Source of the DNA: Chitinophagales bacterium
GTDB lineage: Bacteria > Bacteroidota > Bacteroidia > Chitinophagales > UBA10324
Reading direction: 5' to 3'
NCBI GenBank assembly: GCA_026786335.1
Contig: JAJAYG010000075.1
Location: 1-5,990, forward strand
DNA: 5,990 bases
The translations under genes and the position numbers were made by a program. Within the stretch, counting starts at the first letter, position 1. Every line of letters begins with the position of its first letter. The notes beneath the pieces were generated by a model. That model saw only the letters and a program-made list of their open reading frames with translations, had not been told where the DNA came from and did not search any database. Of the stretch, positions 1 through 5,990 are shown piece by piece.

Positions 1-595
1 GTGTACATTCCATGCCGAAATAAATTCGCTGGTATAAGCAGTTTGATAAGGCGGATTTAAAAAACCATTGCAATCAAATGTGCAATTCTTTACAAAACTT
101 TTATTAACGGGTTCAATGTTGCCAAGCAAAGGCGCATGGTATGAGCCAAAGCCAATTGCTTTTCGGCAATTAATAAAACTTGCATTCTCTGCTTGTATAA
201 TGCCGCCTCCTTTCACTGTACCATTTGGGTAAGTATAATCGGGTGCTGTATAACTTGCTTCATCTGCCATTGCAGCTACGTAAGCATTTTCAATGGTGGC
301 TCCGTTCTTCATCACTAACCATCCCTGATAATTATAGTAGCCCGTGCCGGTGTTGTACGATTGATCTTGTAATGGATCGCCTATTACTTGTATGCCGCTC
401 CATAAATAACCGCAGGAGTTGGTGAGTGTTGCGCCGTCAATTATCAATTTTGCACCCTTATCAACTTTGATGAATGTGTTTTTTGCCATCGAAATAATTG
501 CACCATTGTTAATGGTGAGTGTAACATTTGCTGGAATTTCTATATTGGTTGAAATGTTTCTGTTGCTGTTCCATACTTCGCCGTTGGCGGGGGAA
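1..595. repeat. Direct repeat, left copy (beta-helix module of gene C)
   Basis: This segment aligns with 5390-5990 in the same orientation, with about 39 mismatches and two 3-base gaps by eye (about 93% identity). Bases 476-595 match 5871-5990 without a mismatch. It encodes gene C residues 1016-1213. The homology may extend beyond the left edge. To the right of 595 it cannot be judged, because the other copy is cut by the window end. Confidence 0.95.
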
Positions 596-3500
596 ATTGC
601 ATTTGAAACATATTGATGCAATGCTGGCAGATCGCTTTCCCAAATGCCTCGGCCATAAGTAGCAGCCCGAAGTTTACCACCACAATAATTAATTTCCAAA
701 TCTATTACCATGCATGCAGGCAATCCTTCACTAAAGCATTCCCATGATCCGTTAGTTTTATTCCATACATACATTCCAACATCAGTACCTGCAAACAGTA
801 TGTCATCACTTCCATTATAGTAGGTGATTTTGTTAACGGGAAAATCAGGCAACCCTGCCGAACGATCTTCCCAAATATCATCTACACTGAAGTCGTTATA
901 GTAAATTCTGCTTACTCCCGGATTAGGAATGGTGGGTCCGGGAAAGTTGCCCATTGATACCCAAACACGATTGTTATTTAATGGATCAGAAACCACATCG
1001 GTAATTGACTGATTGGTTACAGGCAGGTTTGATGTTTTGTCAACAGTTGCAGGTATATTTAGATCGTACTTAAAGAATCTTTCCGCTTGCTCAGTATTTG
1101 TGCCTCTTATTGCAATATATTTTTTTTCTTCATTGTCAGGTGCCATATCCAGTGCTTTGATGGTTCCATATCCTTCATCAATGTTATTTCCATCGTTGTC
1201 CGTCATTTTTTGATATGTCCAAATATTTCCTCCGTTAACTGACTTGGCAATCTGATTATACCCAATCAACAAACTTCCAGTTTGCGGATGAATAGTAACT
1301 GGTTTTGTAATAATATCTTGCTTAAGGCCTGCATTGGCTGGTGTTGCACTCGTGCTGGTCCAAGAAGATCCTTTATCTATTGCAGTTGATTTTTGAATTT
1401 TGGGTGGTGCGCCCAATTGATTCCACACCTCTCCAAAAATAATGTTGCTGTTGCCATTTTCAAAAGCAATTTCATAACCATCACCCGTTAATGTATGGCT
1501 CCATCCGGCATTTGATTTTGTTGTGAATCCATTGTCCTGCGATCCCCCTACAATGCTATTGAGGTCAATATCATGTGCATCAAATCCGTAAAACTGTGTT
1601 AAGGTTAACCCGTTTCCATTCAGGTTTTTCCATGTAGTTGTTCCATCTGATGTCTTGCTTAATCCGCCATCTGTACCTATGTAAATAACATCATCGTTAC
1701 CAGATGTACTTGATTGGTATATCAATAACGATCTAATATCTGCATGTGTGTAAGAATCATCTGTGGATCCCCATAAAGCATTGTAACAAGTTTTTCCATA
1801 AAAATTATCACCGCCATCTGTGGAGCGGTAAACAATATTGCCGCCGATGTACATAATATCAAGATTGCTGGGCGATACCTCAAATTCAAACTTATTAGTT
1901 CCAATTCCATCTGAGCTAATAGTATTGCAAGGCCCATTGTCGGTAACAATGCCTGCAAGCCCCTCGTCAACCCATGTGGTGCCATTATCAGTGGAATGAA
2001 GAACATAATTAGCACCTGTGTTAACCAAAGCAAACAGATCAGTAGATGTTGGAACCGAAACATTCATGATTGCCGCACCACTGTTTTTTACACTCACATT
2101 GTCAATATATAAATTGCCATCTGTTGCATAATTGTAAGACAAGGCGGCTACTGCTTCAAATACAATTTGATCGTAATAATAACTATCAAGAAAATCTGGA
2201 TTGCTGGGATGGGGCAAAGAAAATACCGATGAAGTATATGTGCCTGAAAGCGTTGTGCCACCTGCTAAATTATCAATTGATTGTATTTGATAAGATGGAT
2301 AATAAGGATAGTTTGTGTCGAGATCGTGCGGATTCTCGGTATTGTTAAGATAGAAAGTAACTTTTGTTTTGGGTGGAACTGAATATTTAAAACTAAACTG
2401 ATATCTGCCACCACTTACCCAAAGGGCATAATCATCCCCACAAGTTTTATTGTCTTTGCATTGAGTAAGTTTTGCAATTGCTAATGGTAGCATTTGATTG
2501 GTCATTGCAGCATTCGATGCATCAAGGGTTCCTATTACCCATTTTCCTGAAGGATCTGTTTTCCAATTCTGTAGTGTGAGATTGCTTAAACTGAACTGAC
2601 TATTAAGAACCGATTCGGGAACTGTTGAGACAGATGGTGTAATCTGCCACCAATGAATGCCATCATACCGCCACATCTGCGCCCCTCCGCTGTAAAGATT
2701 ACTACCATCAATACCGGTACAATAAATATAATTGCTGTTAGAGGGATTAAACTCAAGATCACTTACAATAAATGATGAAGCATAAGCAGGGTCGCTTGAG
2801 ATTGAACACGGAATTAATAAATCAGCCCAATAGCCACTGTTAATATTTTTGTGATAAACCTTGTTCCCACTTGTAGCATACAAGTCAGATGTGCCGGGAG
2901 CAAATTTTAGGTTGTTGATATAAGGTATTTGATAACCCGAGAAAAAAGTATTTAAAAAGTCCTCATCCACTTCCCATGTAGCACCGCCATCGTTAGAGTA
3001 GCAAATTCCAATACCATAGGGGTAAGCATTTTGATTCCCCGATCCGGTTGCAATAAAAATATTGTTTGCATTATTGGGGTCAACTGCAATCGCTTCAATA
3101 CCAACAGCCGGCAATCCATCAGGCCCATCAGTTATACAAGACCAAATAAGTCCGTTGTCAATGGTTTTCCAAAGTCCGCCGCTGCTGCCTGCAATTAATA
3201 TATTAGAACTGTTTGAAGGATCTACCCATATGCTTGTTACAAGCCCTAAATCCTGATGAATGAGATCATCGCCATCGGGGCCCAATAAATGCCAATCACC
3301 ATTAAACAAAGTTGAATTGGTGCATAGCTCTGTTTGACTAAGTTTAAAATGTAACATGGCATCAGTTGCCATCCGGAATGATCCTGCCTGACCATTATAA
3401 TTTCCAACTCTGGTATCCCATAAATTAATCCACCGGCGATACTGATTTTGTGAATTGCCTTCATCATTATCAAGCAGTGGCTTATCAATATATAGTTGAT

Positions 3501-3639
3501 CCATGTGGGTTTTAATATCATAAAAACTACCCGGCGGATTAAGCATCCGGGTAAAATAATTTTGCGCTTTTACCGGGTGGCAAATTGATAAGGCAGAAAA
3601 CAAAATTGTGAGTTTTAAAAAATGAATTAGGTTTTTCAT
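1..3639 (-). CDS. Large secreted Asp-box (BNR/sortilin-like) propeller protein with jelly-roll insert and C-terminal beta-helix, 3' end outside window (gene C)
   Basis: The frame is open without a stop from an ATG at 3639 to the left edge, giving 1213 residues with the C-terminus missing. Residues 1-25 form a Sec signal peptide (basic MKN start, hydrophobic core, VKA before Q26). A W-H-L-L-G-P motif near residue 116 opens the propeller part, as in many Bacteroidota BNR proteins. Asp-box motifs (S-x-D-x-G-x-x-W) are seen at 215-222 (SNDGGATW) and 549-556 (STDNGTTW), with variants at 159, 606 (F for W), 663, 753 and 800 (N for D). Residues about 345-520 break the series and end in LYIDNVSVK, like a carbohydrate-binding jelly-roll. 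YGRGIWES at 995-1002 closes the propeller. From about residue 1016 a parallel beta-helix begins that is nearly identical to the end of gene A. Family knowledge suggests a T9SS-exported surface protein, but its sorting domain would lie outside the window. No catalytic sialidase residues are recognised, so binding is likelier than hydrolysis. The gene starts 24 bp after gene B and has no Shine-Dalgarno sequence. Confidence 0.9.
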   Translation of the reverse strand, partial: MKNLIHFLKLTILFSALSICHPVKAQNYFTRMLNPPGSFYDIKTHMDQLYIDKPLLDNDEGNSQNQYRRWINLWDTRVGNYNGQAGSFRMATDAMLHFKLSQTELCTNSTLFNGDWHLLGPDGDDLIHQDLGLVTSIWVDPSNSSNILIAGSSGGLWKTIDNGLIWSCITDGPDGLPAVGIEAIAVDPNNANNIFIATGSGNQNAYPYGIGICYSNDGGATWEVDEDFLNTFFSGYQIPYINNLKFAPGTSDLYATSGNKVYHKNINSGYWADLLIPCSISSDPAYASSFIVSDLEFNPSNSNYIYCTGIDGSNLYSGGAQMWRYDGIHWWQITPSVSTVPESVLNSQFSLSNLTLQNWKTDPSGKWVIGTLDASNAAMTNQMLPLAIAKLTQCKDNKTCGDDYALWVSGGRYQFSFKYSVPPKTKVTFYLNNTENPHDLDTNYPYYPSYQIQSIDNLAGGTTLSGTYTSSVFSLPHPSNPDFLDSYYYDQIVFEAVAALSYNYATDGNLYIDNVSVKNSGAAIMNVSVPTSTDLFALVNTGANYVLHSTDNGTTWVDEGLAGIVTDNGPCNTISSDGIGTNKFEFEVSPSNLDIMYIGGNIVYRSTDGGDNFYGKTCYNALWGSTDDSYTHADIRSLLIYQSSTSGNDDVIYIGTDGGLSKTSDGTTTWKNLNGNGLTLTQFYGFDAHDIDLNSIVGGSQDNGFTTKSNAGWSHTLTGDGYEIAFENGNSNIIFGEVWNQLGAPPKIQKSTAIDKGSSWTSTSATPANAGLKQDIITKPVTIHPQTGSLLIGYNQIAKSVNGGNIWTYQKMTDNDGNNIDEGYGTIKALDMAPDNEEKKYIAIRGTNTEQAERFFKYDLNIPATVDKTSNLPVTNQSITDVVSDPLNNNRVWVSMGNFPGPTIPNPGVSRIYYNDFSVDDIWEDRSAGLPDFPVNKITYYNGSDDILFAGTDVGMYVWNKTNGSWECFSEGLPACMVIDLEINYCGGKLRAATYGRGIWESDLPALHQYVSNAISPANGEVWNSNRNISTNIEIPANVTLTINNGAIISMAKNTFIKVDKGAKLIIDGATLTNSCGYLWSGIQVIGDPLQDQSYNTGTGYYNYQGWLVMKNGATIENAYVAAMADEASYTAPDYTYPNGTVKGGGIIQAENASFINCRKAIGFGSYHAPLLGNIEPVNKSFVKNCTFDCNGFLNPPYQTAYTSEFISAWNVH
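2080..2605 (-). other. Jelly-roll-like (CBM-type) module inserted in gene C propeller region
   Basis: Gene C residues about 345-520 lack Asp-boxes and interrupt the series between those at 217 and 551. The stretch begins with an N-S-Q-F-S-L-S-N-L-T segment and W-K-T-D-P-S-G-K-W. It contains strands such as RYQFSFKYSV and KVTFYLNNTE, and ends with GNLYIDNVSVK. The opening "damage/gain phrase" and closing Y-I-D-[ND]-V-x-V strand are typical of CBM4/9-like or other galactose-binding-fold modules. The assignment rests on fold-like patterns only; the ligand is unknown. Confidence 0.55.
3565..3639 (-). other. Sec signal peptide of gene C
   Basis: Residues 1-25 have a K at position 2, a hydrophobic core (LTILFSALSI) and a V-K-A cleavage site followed by Q26. 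This fits signal peptidase I cleavage, with a mature N-terminal glutamine as is common in Bacteroidota. A Cys at residue 20 lies inside the peptide but lacks a lipobox, so a lipoprotein is unlikely. Confidence 0.85.
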
Positions 3640-3663
3640 GTGATTATTTTTTTTGAAATTAAT

Positions 3664-5271
3664 TTATACTATAACCAGCTTAATTGTTTTTAACTGCAAA
3701 TTATCTGAATCAAAAATCTTTAAAAAGTAAATGCCGCCCGGTAATTCTTCCCTCATTAATTTATAATCAGAGTTAGAGTTAATCATTATCCGCCGGCACG
3801 TTACACCAAGTGTATTAAGTAAGACAGCATGATAACTTTTCCCCTGTTCTGCACCTTCAATTCTAAGTATGGTTTCTAAGGTAAATGGGTTGGGCTTTGC
3901 AAAAAGCGTAAACGCAGGAACGTGAATTTCATTTACAGTATTGTAATCACCAATCTCAACAACCCAGGCATCCCAATCATCATTAGGTGCGTTACCGGGA
4001 TGTGATAAAATATCTCCGTCTTTTGATTCTGTTTCAGCAGCAAACAGAATATTGTTTTGGTCGTATAAAATGCTTGATTGTATGGCATCATAATCATTAC
4101 CTCCAACCACCAAACTTGAAAGCAAATTACCGGAGGCATCTAATTTAACATTCCAGATATTGATATTGGCATAAGGTGTAGAGACATCGCCATCGTGTGA
4201 ATTGGTATTCCCTGTTACCATAATTGAGCCATCGGGTAATTCATGAATAGGCCTAAAGTTATCCTCTGATGTTCCCCCAAGCACCTTTACCCATATAAAA
4301 TTCCCTGCAGAATCAACCCTGAAAACCAAACCGTCACCACCTCCATGGTAACCGGTTGAGTTGGTTTCGAAAAGATATGAATAGGTTTTACATGCAATCA
4401 AGAAATCACCATTAGCGCATTGAGCCAGATCGGCACCTGTTTCTGTTGCAGGGCCATAGAATGTTTTACTCCAAATGGTATTGCCATTGCTGTCAAGCAT
4501 AAGTAACCAAACATCTGAACCACCGATAGTAAAGTTTTCAAGATCATAATCTGTTGATGAGGTATTACAGCTCAATAAATATTTGCCTTTTGTTGTTTCA
4601 ATACCATCAATAACCTGATCGAAATTTGTTCCGCCTAATACGCGGTTCCATTGAATTGCACCTTGAGAATCAATTTTTATAACCCATCCATCATTGTAGT
4701 ACCAAGGCGAGTAATTAAAAGGCACATCACCATCACTCGAATAACTTAAGCCAAAAACCAAAAAGCCGCCATCAATTGTTGCAGTAATTCCGTTCAAGTA
4801 TTCTGTACTACTACCACCATAACATTTTTGCCAATGGATAACACCATTGCTGTCCAATTTAAAAATCCAAAAATCCCGATCACCATGATTACCTGATACG
4901 TCTCCGTCATTCGAATAAGTATCAGCTCCAATAATACATCCACCATCTAATGTAGCAGCAATACCATAAGCAGCATCACCCAAACTTCCACCATAGCACA
5001 TCTTCCATAAAAAATTTTTATGCTTATCAAACCTTACCACCCATACATCGGCATTGTCATATACATTGGCACAGGTATCATTTAGTTTCGGGCTTGTGCT
5101 TCCGGCAAAATAGAAACCGCCATCACTTGCAAGGCAAATTGCATTCGGGTTTTCAATGAGGGAATCGCCTACGGTAGTTTGCCAAAGGATTGCGGGCTGA
5201 GCATAAGAAGCAGTTGCTCCGAAGAAGTGCATAAAAACAAAGAAAACGAGAGAGAAAAAAATATTTTTCAT
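3664..5271 (-). CDS. Secreted seven-repeat beta-propeller protein with T9SS type-A sorting domain (gene B)
   Basis: This is a complete 535-residue protein. The ATG at 5271 is preferred over an in-frame TTG at 5280 because it gives a standard signal peptide (MKN, long hydrophobic core, ASYA before Q25). Residues about 30-440 hold seven units of 58-62 residues. Each runs W-x-K-x-x-x-GG, then [T/S]-x-DGG, often S-x-DGD[V/I], then D-x-W-x-x-K-x-D-x-x-G. W30 near the mature N-terminus supplies the strand missing from unit 7, which suggests a seven-bladed propeller closed by both ends. Residues about 454-535 are a T9SS type-A sorting domain, with PNPF at 460-463, LPGGIYFLK at 510-518 and a final K-L-V-I-V. 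The protein should therefore cross the outer membrane by the type IX system and be anchored or released there. The substrate is unknown and no catalytic motif is visible. It lies 46 bp after gene A and 24 bp before gene C, probably in one transcript. Confidence 0.93.
   Translation of the reverse strand: MKNIFFSLVFFVFMHFFGATASYAQPAILWQTTVGDSLIENPNAICLASDGGFYFAGSTSPKLNDTCANVYDNADVWVVRFDKHKNFLWKMCYGGSLGDAAYGIAATLDGGCIIGADTYSNDGDVSGNHGDRDFWIFKLDSNGVIHWQKCYGGSSTEYLNGITATIDGGFLVFGLSYSSDGDVPFNYSPWYYNDGWVIKIDSQGAIQWNRVLGGTNFDQVIDGIETTKGKYLLSCNTSSTDYDLENFTIGGSDVWLLMLDSNGNTIWSKTFYGPATETGADLAQCANGDFLIACKTYSYLFETNSTGYHGGGDGLVFRVDSAGNFIWVKVLGGTSEDNFRPIHELPDGSIMVTGNTNSHDGDVSTPYANINIWNVKLDASGNLLSSLVVGGNDYDAIQSSILYDQNNILFAAETESKDGDILSHPGNAPNDDWDAWVVEIGDYNTVNEIHVPAFTLFAKPNPFTLETILRIEGAEQGKSYHAVLLNTLGVTCRRIMINSNSDYKLMREELPGGIYFLKIFDSDNLQLKTIKLVIV
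3667..3912 (-). other. T9SS type-A C-terminal sorting domain of gene B
   Basis: The last 80 or so residues read as F-x-L-F-A-K-PNPF, then alternating strands (TILRIEG, YHAVLLNTLGV), then LPGGIYFLKIF and a terminal KLVIV. This is the order of motifs known for the type-A domain, which targets proteins to the type IX translocon and is normally removed by the PorU-type sortase. The domain implies that the host genome encodes the Por/Gld secretion machinery, which is not in this window. Confidence 0.92.
5200..5271 (-). other. Sec signal peptide of gene B
   Basis: Residues 1-24 have a basic start (MKN), a long Phe-rich hydrophobic core and a cleavage site ASYA followed by Q25. The signal supports the ATG at 5271 as the start, because the alternative TTG would only add M-L-A before the same peptide. 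Confidence 0.88.
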
Positions 5272-5317
5272 TGCAAGCAATTTTTAGAAAAGGTTTATCA
5301 ATACGCTGCATAAGCCC
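5272..5317 (-). other. Short gene A-gene B spacer without terminator or Shine-Dalgarno
   Basis: The 46 bp between the TAA of gene A and the ATG of gene B contain no stem-loop followed by a T run and no purine-rich ribosome-binding sequence. The last bases before the ATG are A/T-rich (CTAAAAATTGCTTGCA), as is usual in Bacteroidota. No match to the Bacteroidota TAnnTTTG promoter element was found, so read-through transcription from gene A is the simplest view. The 24 bp between genes B and C (3640-3663) are likewise A-rich and empty. Confidence 0.5.
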
Positions 5318-5990
5318 TTAATACTTTACCAAACCTAAGAATGTTTTGGTGGTATAAAAATTAAAGTTTGAAAATGCATCATGCACGCGATGTACATTCC
5401 AAGCCGAAATAAATTCGCTGGTATAAGAAGTTTGATAAGGCGGATTTAAAAAACCATTGCAATCAAAAGTGCAATGTTTTACAAAACTTTTATTAACGGG
5501 TTCAATGTTATTGCCAATAGGCGGCGCATGGTAAGAGCCAAAGCCAATTGCTTTTCGGCAATTGATAAAACTTGAATTGTCTGCTTGTATTATGCCGCCG
5601 CCTTTAGTTCCGTTTCCATTGGGGTAAGTATAATCAGGTGTAGTGTAACTCGCTTCATCTGCCATTGCTCCTATGTAAGCATTTTCAATTGTGGCTCCGT
5701 TCTTCATCACTAACCAACCCTGATAATTATAGTAGCCGGTGCCGGTGTTGTACGATTGATCTTGAAATGGATCGCCTGTTACTTGTATGCCGCTCCATAA
5801 GTAGCCGCAGGAGTTGGTGAGGGTTGCGCCGTCAATTATCAATTTTGCACCCTTATCAACTTTGATGAAGGTGTTTTTTGCCATCGAAATAATTGCACCA
5901 TTGTTAATGGTGAGTGTAACATTTGCTGGAATTTCTATATTGGTTGAAATGTTTCTGTTGCTGTTCCATACTTCGCCGTTGGCGGGGGAA
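5318..5990 (-). CDS. C-terminal end of a gene C paralogue: beta-helix module ending without a sorting domain, 5' end outside window (gene A)
   Basis: The frame is open from the right edge (first full codon at 5989) to a TAA at 5318-5320, giving 223 visible residues. The ATG at 5884 is internal: the same frame continues upstream and matches gene C residue by residue from its residue 1016. The sequence shows short alternating hydrophobic rungs (VTLTINNGAII, GAKLIIDGATLTN, GWLVMKNGATIENA, GGIIQADNSSFINC, SFVKHCTFDCNGF), typical of pectate-lyase-like right-handed beta-helix surface proteins. The last residues after AWNVH (RVHDAFSNFNFYTTKTFLGL, then VKY) have neither the PNP start nor the GxYxL...K end of a T9SS sorting domain. 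Either the gene is truncated at its 3' end, or the protein is exported or anchored another way. By homology with gene C the missing part should be a signal peptide plus Asp-box propeller, but this cannot be seen here. It could be a decaying pseudogene; the high amino-acid conservation with gene C argues that decay, if any, is recent. Confidence 0.8.
   Translation of the reverse strand, partial: SPANGEVWNSNRNISTNIEIPANVTLTINNGAIISMAKNTFIKVDKGAKLIIDGATLTNSCGYLWSGIQVTGDPFQDQSYNTGTGYYNYQGWLVMKNGATIENAYIGAMADEASYTTPDYTYPNGNGTKGGGIIQADNSSFINCRKAIGFGSYHAPPIGNNIEPVNKSFVKHCTFDCNGFLNPPYQTSYTSEFISAWNVHRVHDAFSNFNFYTTKTFLGLVKY
5390..5990. repeat. Direct repeat, right copy (beta-helix module of gene A)
   Basis: This is the counterpart of 1-595, displaced by 5389 bases at its left end and 5395 at its right end; two in-frame single-codon insertions in gene A account for the difference. 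The visible match is bounded on the left only because the other copy reaches the window start. Its right end is the window edge, so the full repeat is probably longer and may include the upstream propeller region. Confidence 0.95.

Noticed and set aside
1..3639. Short open frames on the plus strand (225-425, 419-616, 1013-1213, 2070-2348, 3062-3256) and in other minus frames (1722-2063, 3246-3521)
   Set aside because: All lie inside gene C, whose frame is continuous, has a signal peptide and shows recognisable domains. Their translations are low-complexity and show no domain features.
3640..3663. Run of eight or more T/A bases between genes B and C as an intrinsic terminator
   Set aside because: On the transcribed strand it is an A run, no GC-rich stem precedes it, and gene C starts immediately afterwards. 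It looks like an ordinary A-rich leader.
3933..4139. A 68-residue minus-strand open frame
   Set aside because: It overlaps gene B in another frame, across a well-conserved propeller repeat, and has no features of its own.
5272..5280. TTG at 5280 as the start of gene B
   Set aside because: The ATG three codons later gives the standard MKN signal-peptide start, and no ribosome-binding sequence favours the TTG.
5272..5285. TTGCTTGCAA near-palindrome just before the gene B start, as an operator
   Set aside because: It is short, imperfect and not repeated elsewhere, so chance is the simpler explanation.
5318..5884. ATG at 5884 as the start of a separate 188-residue gene
   Set aside because: The frame is open upstream to the window edge, and the same Met is internal in gene C. 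The upstream residues are identical in both paralogues, so this is an internal Met.
1..5990. The matching ends as the terminal overlap of a circular molecule
   Set aside because: The copies differ at about 7% of positions with two indels, and gene A has its own stop codon and downstream neighbour. They are diverged paralogous segments and not one sequence read twice.

Overview
The window looks like chromosomal DNA of a Bacteroidota (Bacteroidetes) bacterium, probably an environmental member of the Chitinophagia/Sphingobacteriia/Flavobacteriia side of the phylum. The reasons are AT-rich DNA, start codons preceded by A/T-rich leaders without a Shine-Dalgarno sequence, Sec signal peptides ending in ...A|Q, and a clear type IX secretion (T9SS) type-A C-terminal sorting domain. 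No housekeeping gene or RNA gene is present to narrow this further.

All real coding sequence is on the minus strand, so the genes read from right to left. Gene A (5318-5990) is the 3' end of a gene entering from the right edge; it encodes a parallel beta-helix module and stops without a sorting domain. Gene B (3664-5271) is complete. It encodes a 535-residue secreted protein with a signal peptide, seven repeats of about 59 residues that look like a seven-bladed beta-propeller, and a T9SS type-A sorting domain. Gene C (1-3639) begins 24 bp after gene B and runs off the left edge after 1213 residues. It encodes a large secreted protein with Asp-box (BNR/sortilin-like) propeller repeats, an inserted jelly-roll-like module, and then the same beta-helix module found at the end of gene A.

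The main structural fact is that the first 595 bases and the last 601 bases of the window are direct repeats of each other, about 93% identical, because genes A and C are paralogues that share the beta-helix module. They flank gene B, so the locus is a tandem family of large cell-surface or secreted proteins, probably cotranscribed. Gene B clearly carries a T9SS address. Gene C presumably carries one beyond the left edge, and gene A appears to have lost its own.

The architectures suggest extracellular or surface-attached binding or adhesion proteins. No catalytic residues can be identified, and no specific substrate can be assigned. There are no mobile elements, CRISPR arrays, tRNAs, rRNAs or convincing terminators. 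No stretch of 300 bases or more lacks a gene; the only intergenic DNA is 24 bp (3640-3663) and 46 bp (5272-5317).
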